A stretch of 64,000 nucleotides of DNA from Odiellus spinosus. Taxonomy: Eukaryota > Arthropoda > Arachnida > Opiliones > Phalangiidae. Numbering within the stretch: position 1 is the first letter of the stretch; the number at the start of each line of letters is the position of its first letter. The position numbers and the translations under genes are program-made. The stretch is from contig OY987239.1 of NCBI GenBank assembly GCA_963920705.1, positions 8,186,504-8,250,503 on the forward strand. The letters run 5' to 3'. Below are positions 1 to 10,959 of the stretch, in pieces. Under the pieces are notes generated by a model that was given only the letters and a program-made list of their open reading frames with translations, searched no databases and was not told where the DNA came from.

Positions 1-134
1 AGGACAAACTTCTAATGATTCGTGGCTTAAAAAGAACATGTTCTTCTTGAAACCTATATAAGGTTAAAATAATTAAAAACTATGTAAAAAACACCAAGAT
101 CTCTCATTTTATAAAACAGAATTATCAGACTAAC

Positions 135-589
135 CTTTAATTTCTTCGTAATTGAGGACAATCTTATGATCCTGTAGTTCATTATAGATAGTCGGAACGA
201 GTAAATTGGATATACAAGGCCTCATTCGGTGCTGGATTCCAAGAGTGACATATGGCAGGCCATTTTTAATCAATCTTTCAAAAAGTGATACGTCCAAATG
301 ATAAACAGTAGCCAACTCATAGACTACTGGATTGGGTCGAAGTTGTTGATGGTCGCCAATCAATACCAGATGCTGTGTATCCTTACTCAATGATGTAACT
401 ACTTGGGCTTCAAGTACTTCGGCGGCTTCTTCGACAATGACTACTTTGGAACGTAGATTTTGGACAAAATGACGATATTTGGCAGCGCCTGATGTTGTTA
501 AGCCAATCACCAAAGCCCCTCTAGCTATGACTAGTTCTTCTTCAGTACGAATTTCACTAAAGGCCCGCAGTTTTCGTTCATATTCTAAC
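135..589 (-). CDS. ZNFX1: ZNFX1-like helicase, exon 7 (SF1 helicase motifs II-IV)
   Basis: This exon carries the second half of the first RecA-like helicase domain of a ZNFX1-type RNA helicase, an SF1 family linked to small-RNA inheritance and antiviral defence in animals. Visible motifs in order are the Walker B/DEAA-like VIVEEAAEVLEA, motif III LIGDHQQLRP and the QHRM motif. The acceptor is ATTTAAATTAG| just above 589 and the donor AAAG|GTTAGT just below 135. The exon enters in phase 2, matching exon 6, so the joined frame reads ELR-LEYERKLRAF. It leaves in phase 1 after EEIK. The next exon, with the second RecA domain and the NFX1-type zinc fingers, lies beyond the left edge. The ZNFX1 assignment is firm because the segment lines up without gaps with the vertebrate protein as I know it. 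Confidence 0.93.
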
Positions 590-1083
590 CTAATTTAAAT
601 TAATTTGAAATTATTTTAAATAATGAAGTAAAATAGCTAAAGGCTAGAAACTTGATTCCAATGGAATAACTAGAAAGATACCGTCACGATGTTTGCTATA
701 AGTCGAGGGATTATATTTTTGCCTTTTATATACTAGACTCAAATCGGGCCTTATAAAATTGATCTCGCAAAATTTAATGCTTAGAAATAGAAAAAAAAAA
801 AAAGCTGATTTCTTTCTTTACTCTAACGGAGCGCAAATAAAATTAAAACAGATCACAATGTAGCTCTAAATTTTGGTAACACATTTTTGGACCTAAATAG
901 CAGTTGTAATAAAATTAAGAGAGGATATTTTGCCCCACTATTTGGGCCTATCCCATTTAATTTCAAACACTTTGTTCTATAGCTCCCAAGCAAAATCATC
1001 GCGGGATCCTTAAATTATCACCGGCAACAATTGACGCTTAGAGACAGTAAAATATTTAGATTTATACAAAATGAAACTATTAC
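590..1083 (-). other. ZNFX1-like intron 6
   Basis: AT-rich intron with consensus-type ends (GTAATA to TTAG). Nothing else is recognisable apart from an A run near 790. Confidence 0.7.
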
Positions 1084-1496
1084 CTGAGCTCTTCCAGTTC
1101 CTGTCTGACGTGTTTATTATACAAATAATGCCAGGTTTTGTAGAGTCTCCATTTGTCCTCGATTCTCAGATTCCAGACGCTCTTGCTCTTCAAGGAATCC
1201 ATCTCTTCTTCCGATAAAATCTTGCATTCCTTGAGATTCTTCGCAATCATTTTACGTTCTCTAGTTTGTTCTTTCCTCCCGACTGTAGTGAAATCATCTT
1301 GGCAATCCAATCTACGAAAAAACTCATCCGCTTCTTGACTCTCCTCGTCGTTGTCCAGATGGATAACACTGACTTCCCCCACATCGGGAGTGTCTTGACG
1401 TTGAGCTAAGATTCGATCAACTTCTTTCGTATCAAAATGCTCGCTATTCAATTCGCGTTTTACCACCTCTGGAATAGTTAAGGGTAAACGTTCAGG
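1084..1496 (-). CDS. ZNFX1: ZNFX1-like helicase, exon 6 (inter-motif charged region)
   Basis: A charged, coiled-coil-prone segment between helicase motifs Ia and II, corresponding to the acidic/basic insert of vertebrate ZNFX1. It ends with the conserved VWNLRIEDKWRLYKTWHYLY stretch, whose human counterpart reads VWQLDLSSRWQLYRLWLQLY. The donor CTCAG|GTAATA ends the exon in phase 2. Two starts are possible. Acceptor TTTTTAG| gives 1496 (phase 0) and would pair with a GAG|GTAAAA donor in exon 5. Acceptor ATTCCAG| gives 1468 (phase 1) and pairs with the stronger AAG|GTAAGC donor of exon 5. Both keep the frame open and the sequence alone does not decide. Confidence 0.88.
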
Positions 1497-1571
1497 CTAA
1501 AAATATTGAGGTATATTATCAGGGTTGTTGATTTCTGGGTTTTTATAAATATAAAAAATGTTTTAGTCAAG

Positions 1572-1749
1572 CCTTACCGAAAAAAGTTAGTCTGATCTGA
1601 AGAGGTCCTCAAGAACACTACAAAAGTCTTGGGGAAAGTCTTTAAGATCTCCCCAAGACTTCTTGACATAAGGAAAGACTTCCCCAAGACTTTTTGACAT
1701 AATAAAAGACTTCCCCAAGACCTCTTAAGACTAACTTTTTTTGGTAAGG
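1572..1749. mobile_element. Foldback MITE, family G copy 1
   Basis: A 178-bp non-coding foldback element in ZNFX1-like intron 5. The ends are inverted repeats, CCTTACCGAAAAAAGTTAGT and its near complement at 1729-1749. The interior repeats a CTTGGGGAAGTC-type motif in both directions. A second copy is at 4169-4332 in the next intron, and related motifs recur at 7335-7430. Confidence 0.75.
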
Positions 1750-2383
1750 AAAAGTGAGGCTCGAGCGTTTTATTTTTTTTACGATAGAACCAAAAATAAA
1801 ATTTTTATTCAAATCACTTTTAATATGAATACTGTTGCCTGTTGGCGGTGCCATGGAGTATACCTAGTGTGAAAATTTCAAAGGGCCCTAGAAAACCAAC
1901 TACAATGGCCACAATCTTCTCAAAAGGGGCCTCTAATTACTGTTGGACATTGCGAAAATGGGGGCCTCTTAAAGTTATCAGCCTATGCGGGAAACATTAT
2001 GGCGTCACCACTGCCATTCCCCCAGTTAAAATCAAAGCTTGTTCGCGCTTGCTTAGAAAGGAGGTGCTTTAAAGAAAGGACACTTTTTTTTGCTTATACG
2101 GGAGAGGTGGGTCTCAGAACTGAAAGTTATCGAGGGTTAAAAAGCCAGGGATAAGTTATGTTTGAGAAAGTCAGTGATTTCTTTTGGTCAACCAAAATAT
2201 GCATCATCAAATGAAGTAATTTTTTAAGTTATATCAGAGAACTGCATGGGTCAAAGTTTTCAGACCCGACCCCAGCCTGGCCCAGCATTGAAAAAATTTA
2301 TGCAGGCTCTTTTATTATAAAATGTTGTTCTAAATAGAAGAGTTTGAGAAATTGATCAAATAAATTAATCATACCAGCAGGGC

Positions 2384-2519
2384 TCCCAGAGCATAAACCA
2401 AAAAAAAAATTATAGGTTTTAAAAGCCAAAAATATAGGTTATTTATAGGTATTATAGGTTTTTATAGGATCACTTCAGAATTAAAATTATAGGTATTATA
2501 GGTGGTTTGGGAGCCCTGA
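2384..2519. mobile_element. Short hAT-type non-autonomous element with ATAGG-rich core
   Basis: Begins CAGGGCTCCCA and ends TGGGAGCCCTG, an 11-bp inverted repeat of the CAGGG...CCCTG type seen in hAT elements. The core is a degenerate repeat of TATAGGT. No matching 8-bp target duplication is visible, so the superfamily is inferred from the ends only. Truncated relatives occur at about 2893-3000 and at the right-hand side of the 31-bp minisatellite (about 6050). Confidence 0.5.
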
Positions 2520-2890
2520 CTGCCCAAAATTGTGAAGGCATGCATCGAATCTTCTTACTTTGGTTTCAATGAGAAATATCCTAATAATTGAAGATTCCAA
2601 ATTTTTGATGTAACTACTTCTGGTTAAAACTAATCATATGACGTCATTCCTCACTATTTACAGTACACGTGTTAAAAGTTATCCATAAATTAGACTATCC
2701 AGAATTATGTTCTGTCCAAAATTGTAATGGCATGCATCGAATCTTCTTTACATGGGTTTCAATGAGAAATATCCTAATAATTGAAGATTCCTAATTTTTG
2801 ATGTAACTACTTCTGGTTAAAACTAATCATATGACGTCATTCCTCACTATTTACAGTACGCGTGTTAAAAGTTATCCATAAATCCGTCTA
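2520..2890. repeat. Tandem duplication, about 192-bp unit, two copies
   Basis: The block containing GGCATGCATCGAATCTTC starts near 2538 and again near 2730 with only scattered substitutions. It lies in ZNFX1-like intron 5 and has no coding potential that I can see. Confidence 0.8.
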
Positions 2891-3240
2891 TCCAGAACTA
2901 TGTTCCAGGGCTCCCAGGGCATAGCCCAAAAAATAGTATTATAGGTTTTAAAAGCCAAAATATAGGTTATTTGTAGGTCCAAAAATATGGGTTTGGCTGA
3001 CATGTAATGCAATATAGGGTCCCTCGATCCCCAACTCAGAGATGGCCCTACAACCAACCAGTGGTTTTTCGACAACAGAGGGTATGGGAAGAGGCGTATC
3101 AGTTCTACAGTACAGCGTTGCAAGATCTCTAGTAGCTACTCATTCACATTTGATTCTTTTTCTAATTTCTCTAACTCTGTCTATTTAGGCCTATTTGATT
3201 CATATTTTAGGATTTAAAGTGAAAATAAATGTAGGCTTAC

Positions 3241-3615
3241 CTTTTACCTCCTCAGCCTCAAGAATCTCAACTCCGATCTTCTTAGCTGTCTTTTTTTGAT
3301 TATCTTTCTGAATGGTGCAGTAGACGTTAGTGTATTCTTTAACTTGATAACTTTTGAGTTCGCTTTTCCTTAGATTGAACATTTTTGTCGGAGATTTCTT
3401 CTTGGGAGTGATTTCATTTTCAACAATCCAAGTTTTTTCATCATCTTCGATGTGGTAGTTTAAGACGTGAGGTGGAAGCTGGATTCCCAACCAATACGGA
3501 AGCATTCTCGGCATGTTTGATAAGTTTAAATACGCAGGGGATTTTGTTGTCAGACTTTCATATTGTGTGGGATCAATTACAGATTTCAAAACGGATTCCG
3601 ATAGAATTATGTTTC
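3241..3615 (-). CDS. ZNFX1: ZNFX1-like helicase, exon 5
   Basis: Continues the helicase region between motif Ia and the charged insert. It opens with GNIILSESVLKSVIDPTQYE, equivalent to the vertebrate segment ending ISPQHWES, and holds a MLPYWLGI stretch equivalent to MLEWLGLG. Acceptor TTTTGCGCAG| enters in phase 1, matching exon 4. Donor AAG|GTAAGC at 3241 leaves in phase 1, while an alternative GAG|GTAAAA donor six bases earlier would leave in phase 0. The second half is Lys-rich and less conserved. Confidence 0.88.
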
Positions 3616-4383
3616 CTGCGCAAAATTGGTAAATTGTAAAAAATTAATGAAATTAATTTTTATTTCTTAAAGAAGACATGCAACCTGACTCTATAGAGGC
3701 CTTGACAAATTGATCCTTCCAATTTGGTCAAAAAATTGTCCAAACTGGAACATTACTCGATTAATTCTATTGAAATTTTCAATTTGGACCATTTGGTATT
3801 TGTTATTCTATGAGAGCATGTTGGATTGGAAAATAAAACTCACGTCACGCGTATGTGAAAATAGCCTCGGAAATTTTAAAATTTCTAAAGCATGAATTTG
3901 TAAGCTTGTCGCGAGATAAATTTGACTAATCCTGAATCAAGTTAAGTTGCGTATCTACTCTAAATAAAACAGCTCTAGTACAAAACTACATCATAACTAA
4001 TAGGATTAATTACTATATTAGGCAGAGAGGCTGACTGAGAGAGAATTTTTAGTTGTCAGTAGATAAATTAGCGGACGATCTTTTATATTGTTGTTACTGA
4101 TAACGCTTCAGCCATGAGCTCATAGGTCAATAGAGCAAAACATATAGGCTAACAAAATACAATACATCCCTTATTGAAAAAAGTTAGTCTGATCTGAAGA
4201 GGTCTTCAAGAACGCTACAAAAGACTAGGGGAAGTCTTAAAGACTTTCCCTAGTCTTTTGTAGCGTTCTAGACTTATTGACCTAATGGAAGACTTCGCCA
4301 AGACCTCTTAAGACTAACTTATTTTGGTAAGGTCATGAGCCTTCGAAAGAAATAAGTGACAAAAATATGGAAATTTTTCTTAC
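3616..4383 (-). other. ZNFX1-like intron 4
   Basis: AT-rich intron. Its only recognisable content is a foldback MITE at 4169-4332. Confidence 0.7.
4169..4332. mobile_element. Foldback MITE, family G copy 2
   Basis: Same family as the element at 1572-1749, with terminal repeats (CCTTATTGAAAAAAGTTAGT and complement) and AAGAGGTCTTCAAGAACGCT inside. Its centre is more palindromic than that of copy 1: an ACAAAAGACTAGGGGAAGTC arm is followed by its complement. Confidence 0.75.
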
Positions 4384-4839
4384 CTGAACTTTTCAACTGT
4401 CTGTCTTTCTCGTATATTTCTCGCAAGGCTTTTTCCAAATTAATTTTCATATTCCGAAAGTGTCCAGCCATGTATTCTCCACTTGCGCTTCTACTTTGAC
4501 TACGTTTCAATTGCGCCATACAATAGGGTTGTAATTTCTGACTCGAACTGCGTCCTCCGACCCTAACTAACTTTGTCGTCAGTTCCAAAACCCCTTCAAG
4601 AAACTGGTCCAAAGCGTGGTTGGTATAGCAGACGACTACAATAGGCGATGTTCCTTCGTCGGGTCCTTTCCAATGCTTTTGATTGTGTAGCAAGACTTGC
4701 ATGATTTTCAAGCCAACGTAAGTTTTTCCCGTACCAGGTGGACCTTGGATTATGGCGATTTTCTTCGTAAGTGCTAATTTTAACGCTTCTTTTTGAGAAA
4801 TGTCCAAGTTTAAGGTCTCAGCCTCAGGCCAAGTTTCAT
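4384..4839 (-). CDS. ZNFX1: ZNFX1-like helicase, exon 4 (Walker A)
   Basis: Holds the start of the SF1 helicase core: a Q-motif-like LDISQKEALKLALTKK, then the Walker A P-loop IIQGPPGTGKT, then motif Ia VVCYTNHALDQFLEG and LVRVGGRSSS, in the order and spacing of ZNFX1. These bind and hydrolyse ATP during RNA unwinding. Acceptor TTCTTTAAAG| at 4840 enters in phase 1, so the split codon joined to exon 3 gives LLK-D-ETWP. Donor TTCAG|GTAAG at 4384 leaves in phase 1. The open frame continues upstream to 4885, but that part is intronic because the conserved WP(E/S) segment follows the acceptor directly. Confidence 0.93.
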
Positions 4840-5264
4840 CTTTAAAGAATATATTATAGGAGAGATTAATTATTTGCAATATCACTACTCATATTTGCGT
4901 TATTTTACTCAGTAGCCCAAACACAGTTCTCATTTTGGCTCTAAATCTTAAAAAAAAAAAATATAGGGAAATAGGGGATTTTTCAGGCTAGAAATAGGGT
5001 GAAATAGGAACCAAAATTTTTAAAGTAGGGAGCAAATAGGAACCAATTTAAGAAGAAATGAGATCTTTAATTTTCACAAAATAACTTTTAAAGTAGGTTT
5101 TTTTGTAAAAGCATTTTATCACAAATATGACTTTAATTTTATCACATTTTTTCGTGATATTATATCATACTAACTTAGTCAGTTTTTCTCGCTGTCAGTT
5201 TTTCGACTTAGCATACAATTTGGATTCAATATTATTGGACGACGGTACTTTTAACCAAATTTAC
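4840..5264 (-). other. ZNFX1-like intron 3, unique part
   Basis: Contains a degenerate AATAGGG/AAATAGG-rich stretch at about 4960-5045, similar to the cores of the hAT-type elements elsewhere in this gene. No exon signals were seen. Confidence 0.5.
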
Positions 5265-5995
5265 TATAAATATGGTGATTTAGTGACCAAAATCACAATT
5301 TTATGGTGATTTAGTGACCAAAAATCACGATTTTATGGTGATTAAGTGACCAAAATCACGATTTTATGGTGATTTAGTGACCAAAATCACGATTTTATGG
5401 TGATTTAGTGACCAAAATCACGATTTTATGGTGATTTAGTGATCAAAATCACGATTTTATGGTGATTTAGTGACCAAAATCACGATTTTATGGTGATTTA
5501 ATGACCAAAATCACGATTTTATGGTGATTTAATGACCAAAATCACGATTTTATGGTGATTTAATGACCAAAATCACGATTTTATGGTGATTTAATGACCA
5601 AAATCACGATTTTATGGTGATTTAATGACCAAAAATCACGATTTTATGGTGATTTAATGACCAAAAATCACGATTTTATGGTGATTTAGTGACCAAAATC
5701 ACGATTTTATGGTGATTTAGTGACCAAAATCACGATTTTATGGTGATTTAGTGACTAAAATCACGATTTTATGGTGATTTAGTGACCAAAATCACGATTT
5801 TATGGTGATTTAGTGACCAAAATCACGATTTTATGGTGATTTAGTGACCAAAATCACGATTTTATGGCGATTTAGTGACCAAAATCACGATTTTATGGTG
5901 ATTTAGTGACCAAAATCTCGATTTTATGGTGATTTAGTGACCAAATCACAATTTTATGGTGGTTTAGTGACCAAATCACAATTTTATGGTGGTTT
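5265..5995. repeat. 31-bp minisatellite, about 23 copies, in ZNFX1-like intron 3
   Basis: Unit ATTTTATGGTGATTTAGTGA + CCAAAATCACG (31 bp). Copies differ by single changes (AGTGACC/AATGACC, one-base A insertions), and the right end degenerates before a TGGGAGCCCT transposon-like end near 6050. Each unit can fold, because GTGATTT pairs with AAATCAC. Confidence 0.95.
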
Positions 5996-6167
5996 AGGGA
6001 GCTCAAAACAAAAAAAAAAGTAGGGGGTTTTAGGTATTTTAGTGACCTGGTGGGAGCCCTACTAGCCATATTAAAAAACACAATTCTCTAATTCATTGTC
6101 TTTTGGCCCTATATGTACAATTCTAAGACAATCCATTGACTGGCCTGTAGAAAAGAAAATACCATAC

Positions 6168-6600
6168 CTTTCAATAGTATGACAGGTAACTCTTCATTGG
6201 TATCCTTACAAACGCAGGATATAACATCAAGCGGAACAGGATCCCTGCTTTCGACTTTACACCTCAATTTCTCCTTGTACTCGCTAGTTAGACATTTGAC
6301 GCAGTACACAGTCTCTTGATCGATATATTCCGGGAATGATATGGCACTCTTAACTTCAACAATGTGTTCTTTCAGGGGAAATGTTGATTCTTCAATATTT
6401 TGCAAGGCAGTGAGTACGTAGCGAAAAGCTTCAAAATAAGCGTCAGTTTCAACCATGATGAAATTTTTCCATTTGATTCTTAAGATATCATTGCAATTTT
6501 CGAATTTCACTTGAACAATAACACTCCTTAGGTTTAGCGTATCGCGACTACCCACAGTACCGAAGTACAAGGTTTGAAAGTTGTCGAAAGTTAAGCAAAC
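6168..6600 (-). CDS. ZNFX1: ZNFX1-like helicase, exon 3
   Basis: Encodes the region just before the helicase core. It opens VCLTFDNFQTLYFGTVGSRD, matching the vertebrate VCMSKDNFETFLFATVSNRE, and continues through MVETDAYFEAFRYVL (vertebrate MVETTAYFEAYRHVL). Acceptor CATTTAG| enters in phase 0 directly after exon 2 (...YGNL|VCL), which reproduces the conserved SLVC junction. Donor AAAG|GTATGG at 6168 leaves in phase 1. No ATG is needed at the start of this exon. Confidence 0.93.
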
Positions 6601-6999
6601 CTAAATGTTAGTAAAATGCAGTAATTAAGAATAATGAAGAATCAAAATCGTTCTTTTAAGTCGTCTGCTCTATCAACTTCCTGCAAAAATCCTAGTGTCA
6701 CGTGATCTATCGCCTATAACGTATTTTATATCTCAGATGACAACAGCCATTTTATTTTATTACTCCCCCGATAAAAGGAGGCTTTGCTAACTTTCGTTAA
6801 TTTTGGGTTTCACCCAAGAGGAGAGCTGAAGCTTGCCTCAAAAGTTTAAAAATAATTTCCTTCTGTCTCACCACAATTTTCCACACCCAAACAGTGGCTC
6901 ACAGACACGGGTTCAGTCAAACGACTGAGATTGATACTCTTAAGGATGGTTTTCATATTCTCCCTCTTACTGAAAAAAGTTGTTCATAATAGGTTTCGG

Positions 7000-7336
7000 C
7001 AGAAGCCGATGAAACCCTCCTTAGAAGTCTACTACTCCAATGTTCCACATGGCGCTCCTCTCTGTATGGGTAAAATTCCCAATTTTACGAGTTAAAAGGG
7101 GTCCTACTTCATCCCCCCTGTCTACGGAAAATTGGAAATTCTCTCTCTCCACAAACGACGACGATTTTTGGACGAACTCCAAGGCTGCTAGAGATATTCG
7201 CTCGACGAAATCCCGCTCCGAAAATATCTACCGTTAGGAGGCGTACGAATCGCGCCTTTTGAGAATTACCCATACAGAGAGGGGTAGACAAGACCCGGGA
7301 GTAATAGACTTCAAAGGAGGGTTTCAGCGGCTTCTG
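7000..7336 (+). mobile_element. MITE family A copy 1 (337 bp)
   Basis: Starts CAGAAGCCGATGAAACCCTC and ends with the (diverged) complement, here CAGCGGCTTCTG. Subterminal CTCTCTGTATGGGT and ACCCATACAGAGAG form a second inverted pair. The 7 bases on each side are GTTTCGG and GTTTTGG, a likely 7-bp target duplication with one mismatch. Non-coding. Confidence 0.85.
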
Positions 7337-7517
7337 GTTTTGGGGAAGTCTTTCGGGTGTCTTTTGTTGTCTTATGAGGTCTTGGGGAAGTCTTTCATTA
7401 TGCCAAGAAGTCTTGGGGAAGTCTTTCAAATCCCTTTTAAAGTCGCCGTCTTTTCTAGCTTAACAGACGACGTTGTACAAAACAAATTGTACAGTCAAAG
7501 CTAGGCTGCGTGCGTAA

Positions 7518-7651
7518 TACCCTCTTCAGACGTGGCGTAATTAGCCGGTTTAATCAGATTTAACCGAGGTTTATGTATAGCCTTCTCAGTTCTATATACC
7601 TCGGTTAAATCTGATTAAACCGGGCTAATTACGCCTCGTCTGAAGAGGGTA
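7518..7651. mobile_element. 134-bp TA-flanked palindromic MITE
   Basis: Almost perfect inverted repeat: TACCCTCTTCAGAC...GTCTGAAGAGGGTA with about 53-bp arms and a short loop containing TATGTATAG. The TA ends fit a Tc1/mariner-type non-autonomous element (inference). Confidence 0.75.
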
Positions 7652-8253
7652 TAAGGGACGAGCATTTTAAAGGGGCAAGTTTCAGAGCAGATAGTGACTT
7701 TAAAATGTCTTTAGCACCTTTATAGTGTTTGGTAAGGGCTTGCACACCCCAAATTTTTAAAGGGTGTGGAAGAAATTGCAAACTTTACTGTAACAGTTGG
7801 TTTGTATGATCCTGAAATCCATTTAATGGCCATCTTGCCTGTTACATTATTTAAACAAGACCAAACTTACGGTTATAATTGAAATTCGTCTGCTAATATT
7901 AGCCCTATATATACACAACAGAATTTAACGAAATAGAAGGCAAAAGGCTAAATATAAGCAATATTTCAGGTAGGGCCAATGCAAGTGGGGCAGATTCAGA
8001 GCAAAAGAGATTATTTCGTCAGTCACCATACGACTTGTCAAAGGCAGGAGCCAATGGGACCCACATACAATTATAAATCCCTCCCTTTGGAAAGGTAAAA
8101 TAATTGTGGCATTTAGGAGTAACTCTTGATTAGATCTATTTAGACAACAGTTACTGGCTTTAACATACAGCGTGCATGAACGTTTTTAGGAACCTTGGGG
8201 CCAATGTATATTTTTTCAAATGGTATAATTAACACTTTCAAACATTTTCTTAC

Positions 8254-8670
8254 TAGATTTCCATAAATGAGACGTTTGCTAGCTTCCCATCGAATATTCC
8301 TCAGGTGCGGATTTGAGCCAAAATCAAAATGAACTTGATAGACAACTCCTTCGTTTGAGACCAAGGCATTTTTGATGGTGACATTATGGTAAACCTTAAT
8401 ATCTTGCAAACGACCAGTATTTGATCCCCTTCCACAATTTCCTAGGTACGTGGCAATTCCCTCACGCAATGGGCGGACAAAATCTTCACGTAGAAGACGA
8501 TATTGGATGTCCAGGTATTCTTCAACACTTGCATAACTGCCCACAATTAGATTCTTTCTCAAGAAAGGTCTTATGCGAGAAGAGATCTCTCTCACATCAG
8601 GAAAAATTGGAATTGAACGGAATGTGCTTGAATTGTCATCTCCAGTGAACTTGCCATTGACTAGTTTAAC
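8254..8670 (-). CDS. ZNFX1: ZNFX1-like helicase, exon 2 (LLREDFVRPLREGI signature)
   Basis: Contains the most diagnostic ZNFX1 signature, YLDIQYRLLREDFVRPLREGI, followed by an RLQDIKVYHNV segment and WEASKRLIYGNL. Acceptor ATGTATTAG| enters in phase 0. I end the exon at donor CTA|GTAAGA (8254) because the residues then join exon 3 exactly at the conserved SKRL(I/L)(Y/F)G(S/N)LVC junction. The open frame continues to 8140, but those extra 37 codons are intron read-through. The preceding residues PFLRKNLIVGSY match the vertebrate PFLRPNIISGKY region. Confidence 0.93.
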
Positions 8671-8827
8671 CTAATACATTTTAATTATTAGAAAAATGAC
8701 TAAACAAGACACAAAACTTGGACTTATATACAGACAAGGTTCAAATTTTGAGATTAAATAAATTAGGCCAAAATAGCCTCACTCTTAAATGCTATTTAGA
8801 TCCAAATATGTATTTATTTAATACATT

Positions 8828-10510
8828 AGCCAAGTCAATAACCTCCAAATCAAAAAATTTTTGAGTAATAACCTCCAAATCAAACAATTTTTGAGTAATA
8901 ACCTCCAAATCAAACAATTTTTGAGTTAATAACCTCCAAATCAAACAATGTTTGAGTTAATAACCTCCAAATCAAACAATGTTTGAGTTAATAACCTCCA
9001 AATCAAATAATGTTTGAGTTAATGTCTCCAATTCAAATTATATTTGAGTTAATGTCTCCAATTCAAATGATATTTGAGTTAATAATCTCCAATTCAAATA
9101 ATATTCGAGTTAATAATCTCCAATTCAAATAATATTCGAGTTAATAATCTCAAATTCAAATAATATTTGAGTTAATAATCTCAAATTCAAATAATATTTG
9201 AGTTAATAATCTCAAATTCAAATAATATTTGAGTTAATAATCTCAAATTCAAATAATATTTGAGTTAATAATCTCAAATTCAAATAATATTTGAGTTAAA
9301 TCTCAAATTCAAATAATATTTGAGTTAATAATCTCAAATTCAAATAATATTTGAGTTAATAATCTCAAATTCAAATAATATTTGAGTTAATAATCTCAAA
9401 TTCAAATAATATTTGAGTTAATAATCTCAAATTCAAATAATATTTGAGTTAATAATCTCAAATTCAAATAATATTTGAGTTAATAATCTCAAATTCAAAT
9501 AATATTTGAGTTAATAATCTCAAATTCAAATAATATTTGAGTTAATAATCTCAAATTCAAATAATATTTGAGTTAATAATCTCAAATTCAAATAATATTT
9601 GAGTTAATAATCTCAAATTCAAATAATATTTGAGTTAATAATCTCAAATTCAAATAATATTTGAGTTAATAATCTCAAATTCAAATAATATTTGAGTTAA
9701 TAATCTCAAATTCAAATAATATTTGAGTTAATAATCTCAAATTCAAATAATATTTGAGTTAATAATCTCAAATTCAAATAATATTTGAGTTAATAATCTC
9801 AAATTCAAATAATATTTGAGTTAATAATCTCAAATTCAAATAATATTTGAGTTAATAATCTCAAATTCAAATAATATTTGAGTTAATAATCTCAAATTCA
9901 AATAATATTTGAGTTAATAATCTCAAATTCAAATAATATTTGAGTTAATAATCTCAAATTCAAATAATATTTGAGTTAATAATCTCAAATTCAAATAATA
10001 TTTGAGTTAATAATCTCAAATTCAAATAATATTTGAGTTAATAATCTCAAATTCAACTAATATTTGAGTTAATAATCTCAAATTCAAATAAAATTTGAGT
10101 TAATAATCTCAAATTCAAATAATATTTGGGTTAGTAATCTCAAATTCAAATAATATTTGAGTTAATAATCTCAAATTCAAATAATATTCGAGTTAATAAT
10201 CTACAATTCAAATAATATTCGAGTTAATAATCTACAATTCAAATAATTTTCGAGTTAATAATCTCCAATTCAAATAATATTCGAGATAATAATCTCCAAT
10301 TCAAATAATATTCGAGATAATAATCTCCAATTCAAATAATATTTGAGTTAATAATCTCCAATTCAAATCATTTTCGAGTTAATTATCCCAAATTCAAATC
10401 ATTTTTGAGTTAATAATCTCCAATTCAAAAAATGGAGTTAATAATCTTTAATTTAAAAAATATTTGAGATTAAAAACTCAAAAATCAAACAATTTTTGTG
10501 TTAATAATCT
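8828..10510. repeat. 31-bp minisatellite, about 54 copies, in ZNFX1-like intron 1
   Basis: Core unit AATAATCTCAAATTCAAATA + ATATTTGAGTT (31 bp). The centre (about 9170-10130) is nearly homogeneous. Both flanks grade into older variants (AACCTCCAAATCAAACAATT on the left, CTCCAATTCAAATAATATTC on the right), the pattern expected of unequal exchange. TCAAATA-A-TATTTGA makes every unit a near-palindrome. Confidence 0.96.
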
Positions 10511-10959
10511 CCAGACGACGGAGGTCGCTGGTCATAGGTTCACTATTAAAACCATTCCTTTTTCTTTCACTAAATATAAGACATATCCGCGTAGTTAATC
10601 ATTTGGAAAATATATCCAAATGATTTTAAAAACAAAATTAGATCCAGATTCCACTGCTTTTTTAAAATTGACGTCCTACAACCAATCGTGAAAAATCACT
10701 TATTTTCCTCTTCAACCTCCCTTTACAGGAGAATGCTACCTAATAAGTGTTTTTTTGTCGCTTCCCAATCGTTTAAATAGGCCTAATCTACCAATAAAAA
10801 GTTTACAAAACAAAAATAAATATTAAAATAGAATAAATTTAAAACTTAACCGGAAAATAAGCTTAGACGGATTCATGGAGATACCATGTAAAGTCTAGCA
10901 AACAATGAGCAAAGGCCCGTCATTCACTCGAGATCTCCACAAGACTTACAATCGCATTT

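Larger units (their letters stand above)
6601..8253 (-). other. ZNFX1-like intron 2
   Basis: A 1.65-kb intron containing a family A MITE (7000-7336), CTTGGGGAAGTC motifs related to family G (7337-7430) and a TA-flanked palindromic MITE (7518-7651). The rest shows nothing recognisable. Confidence 0.7.

Noticed and set aside
8140-8253. Extension of ZNFX1-like exon 2 to the stop at 8140
   Set aside because: The conserved junction with exon 3 is at 8254, where there is a GTAAGA donor; the extra residues are not conserved.
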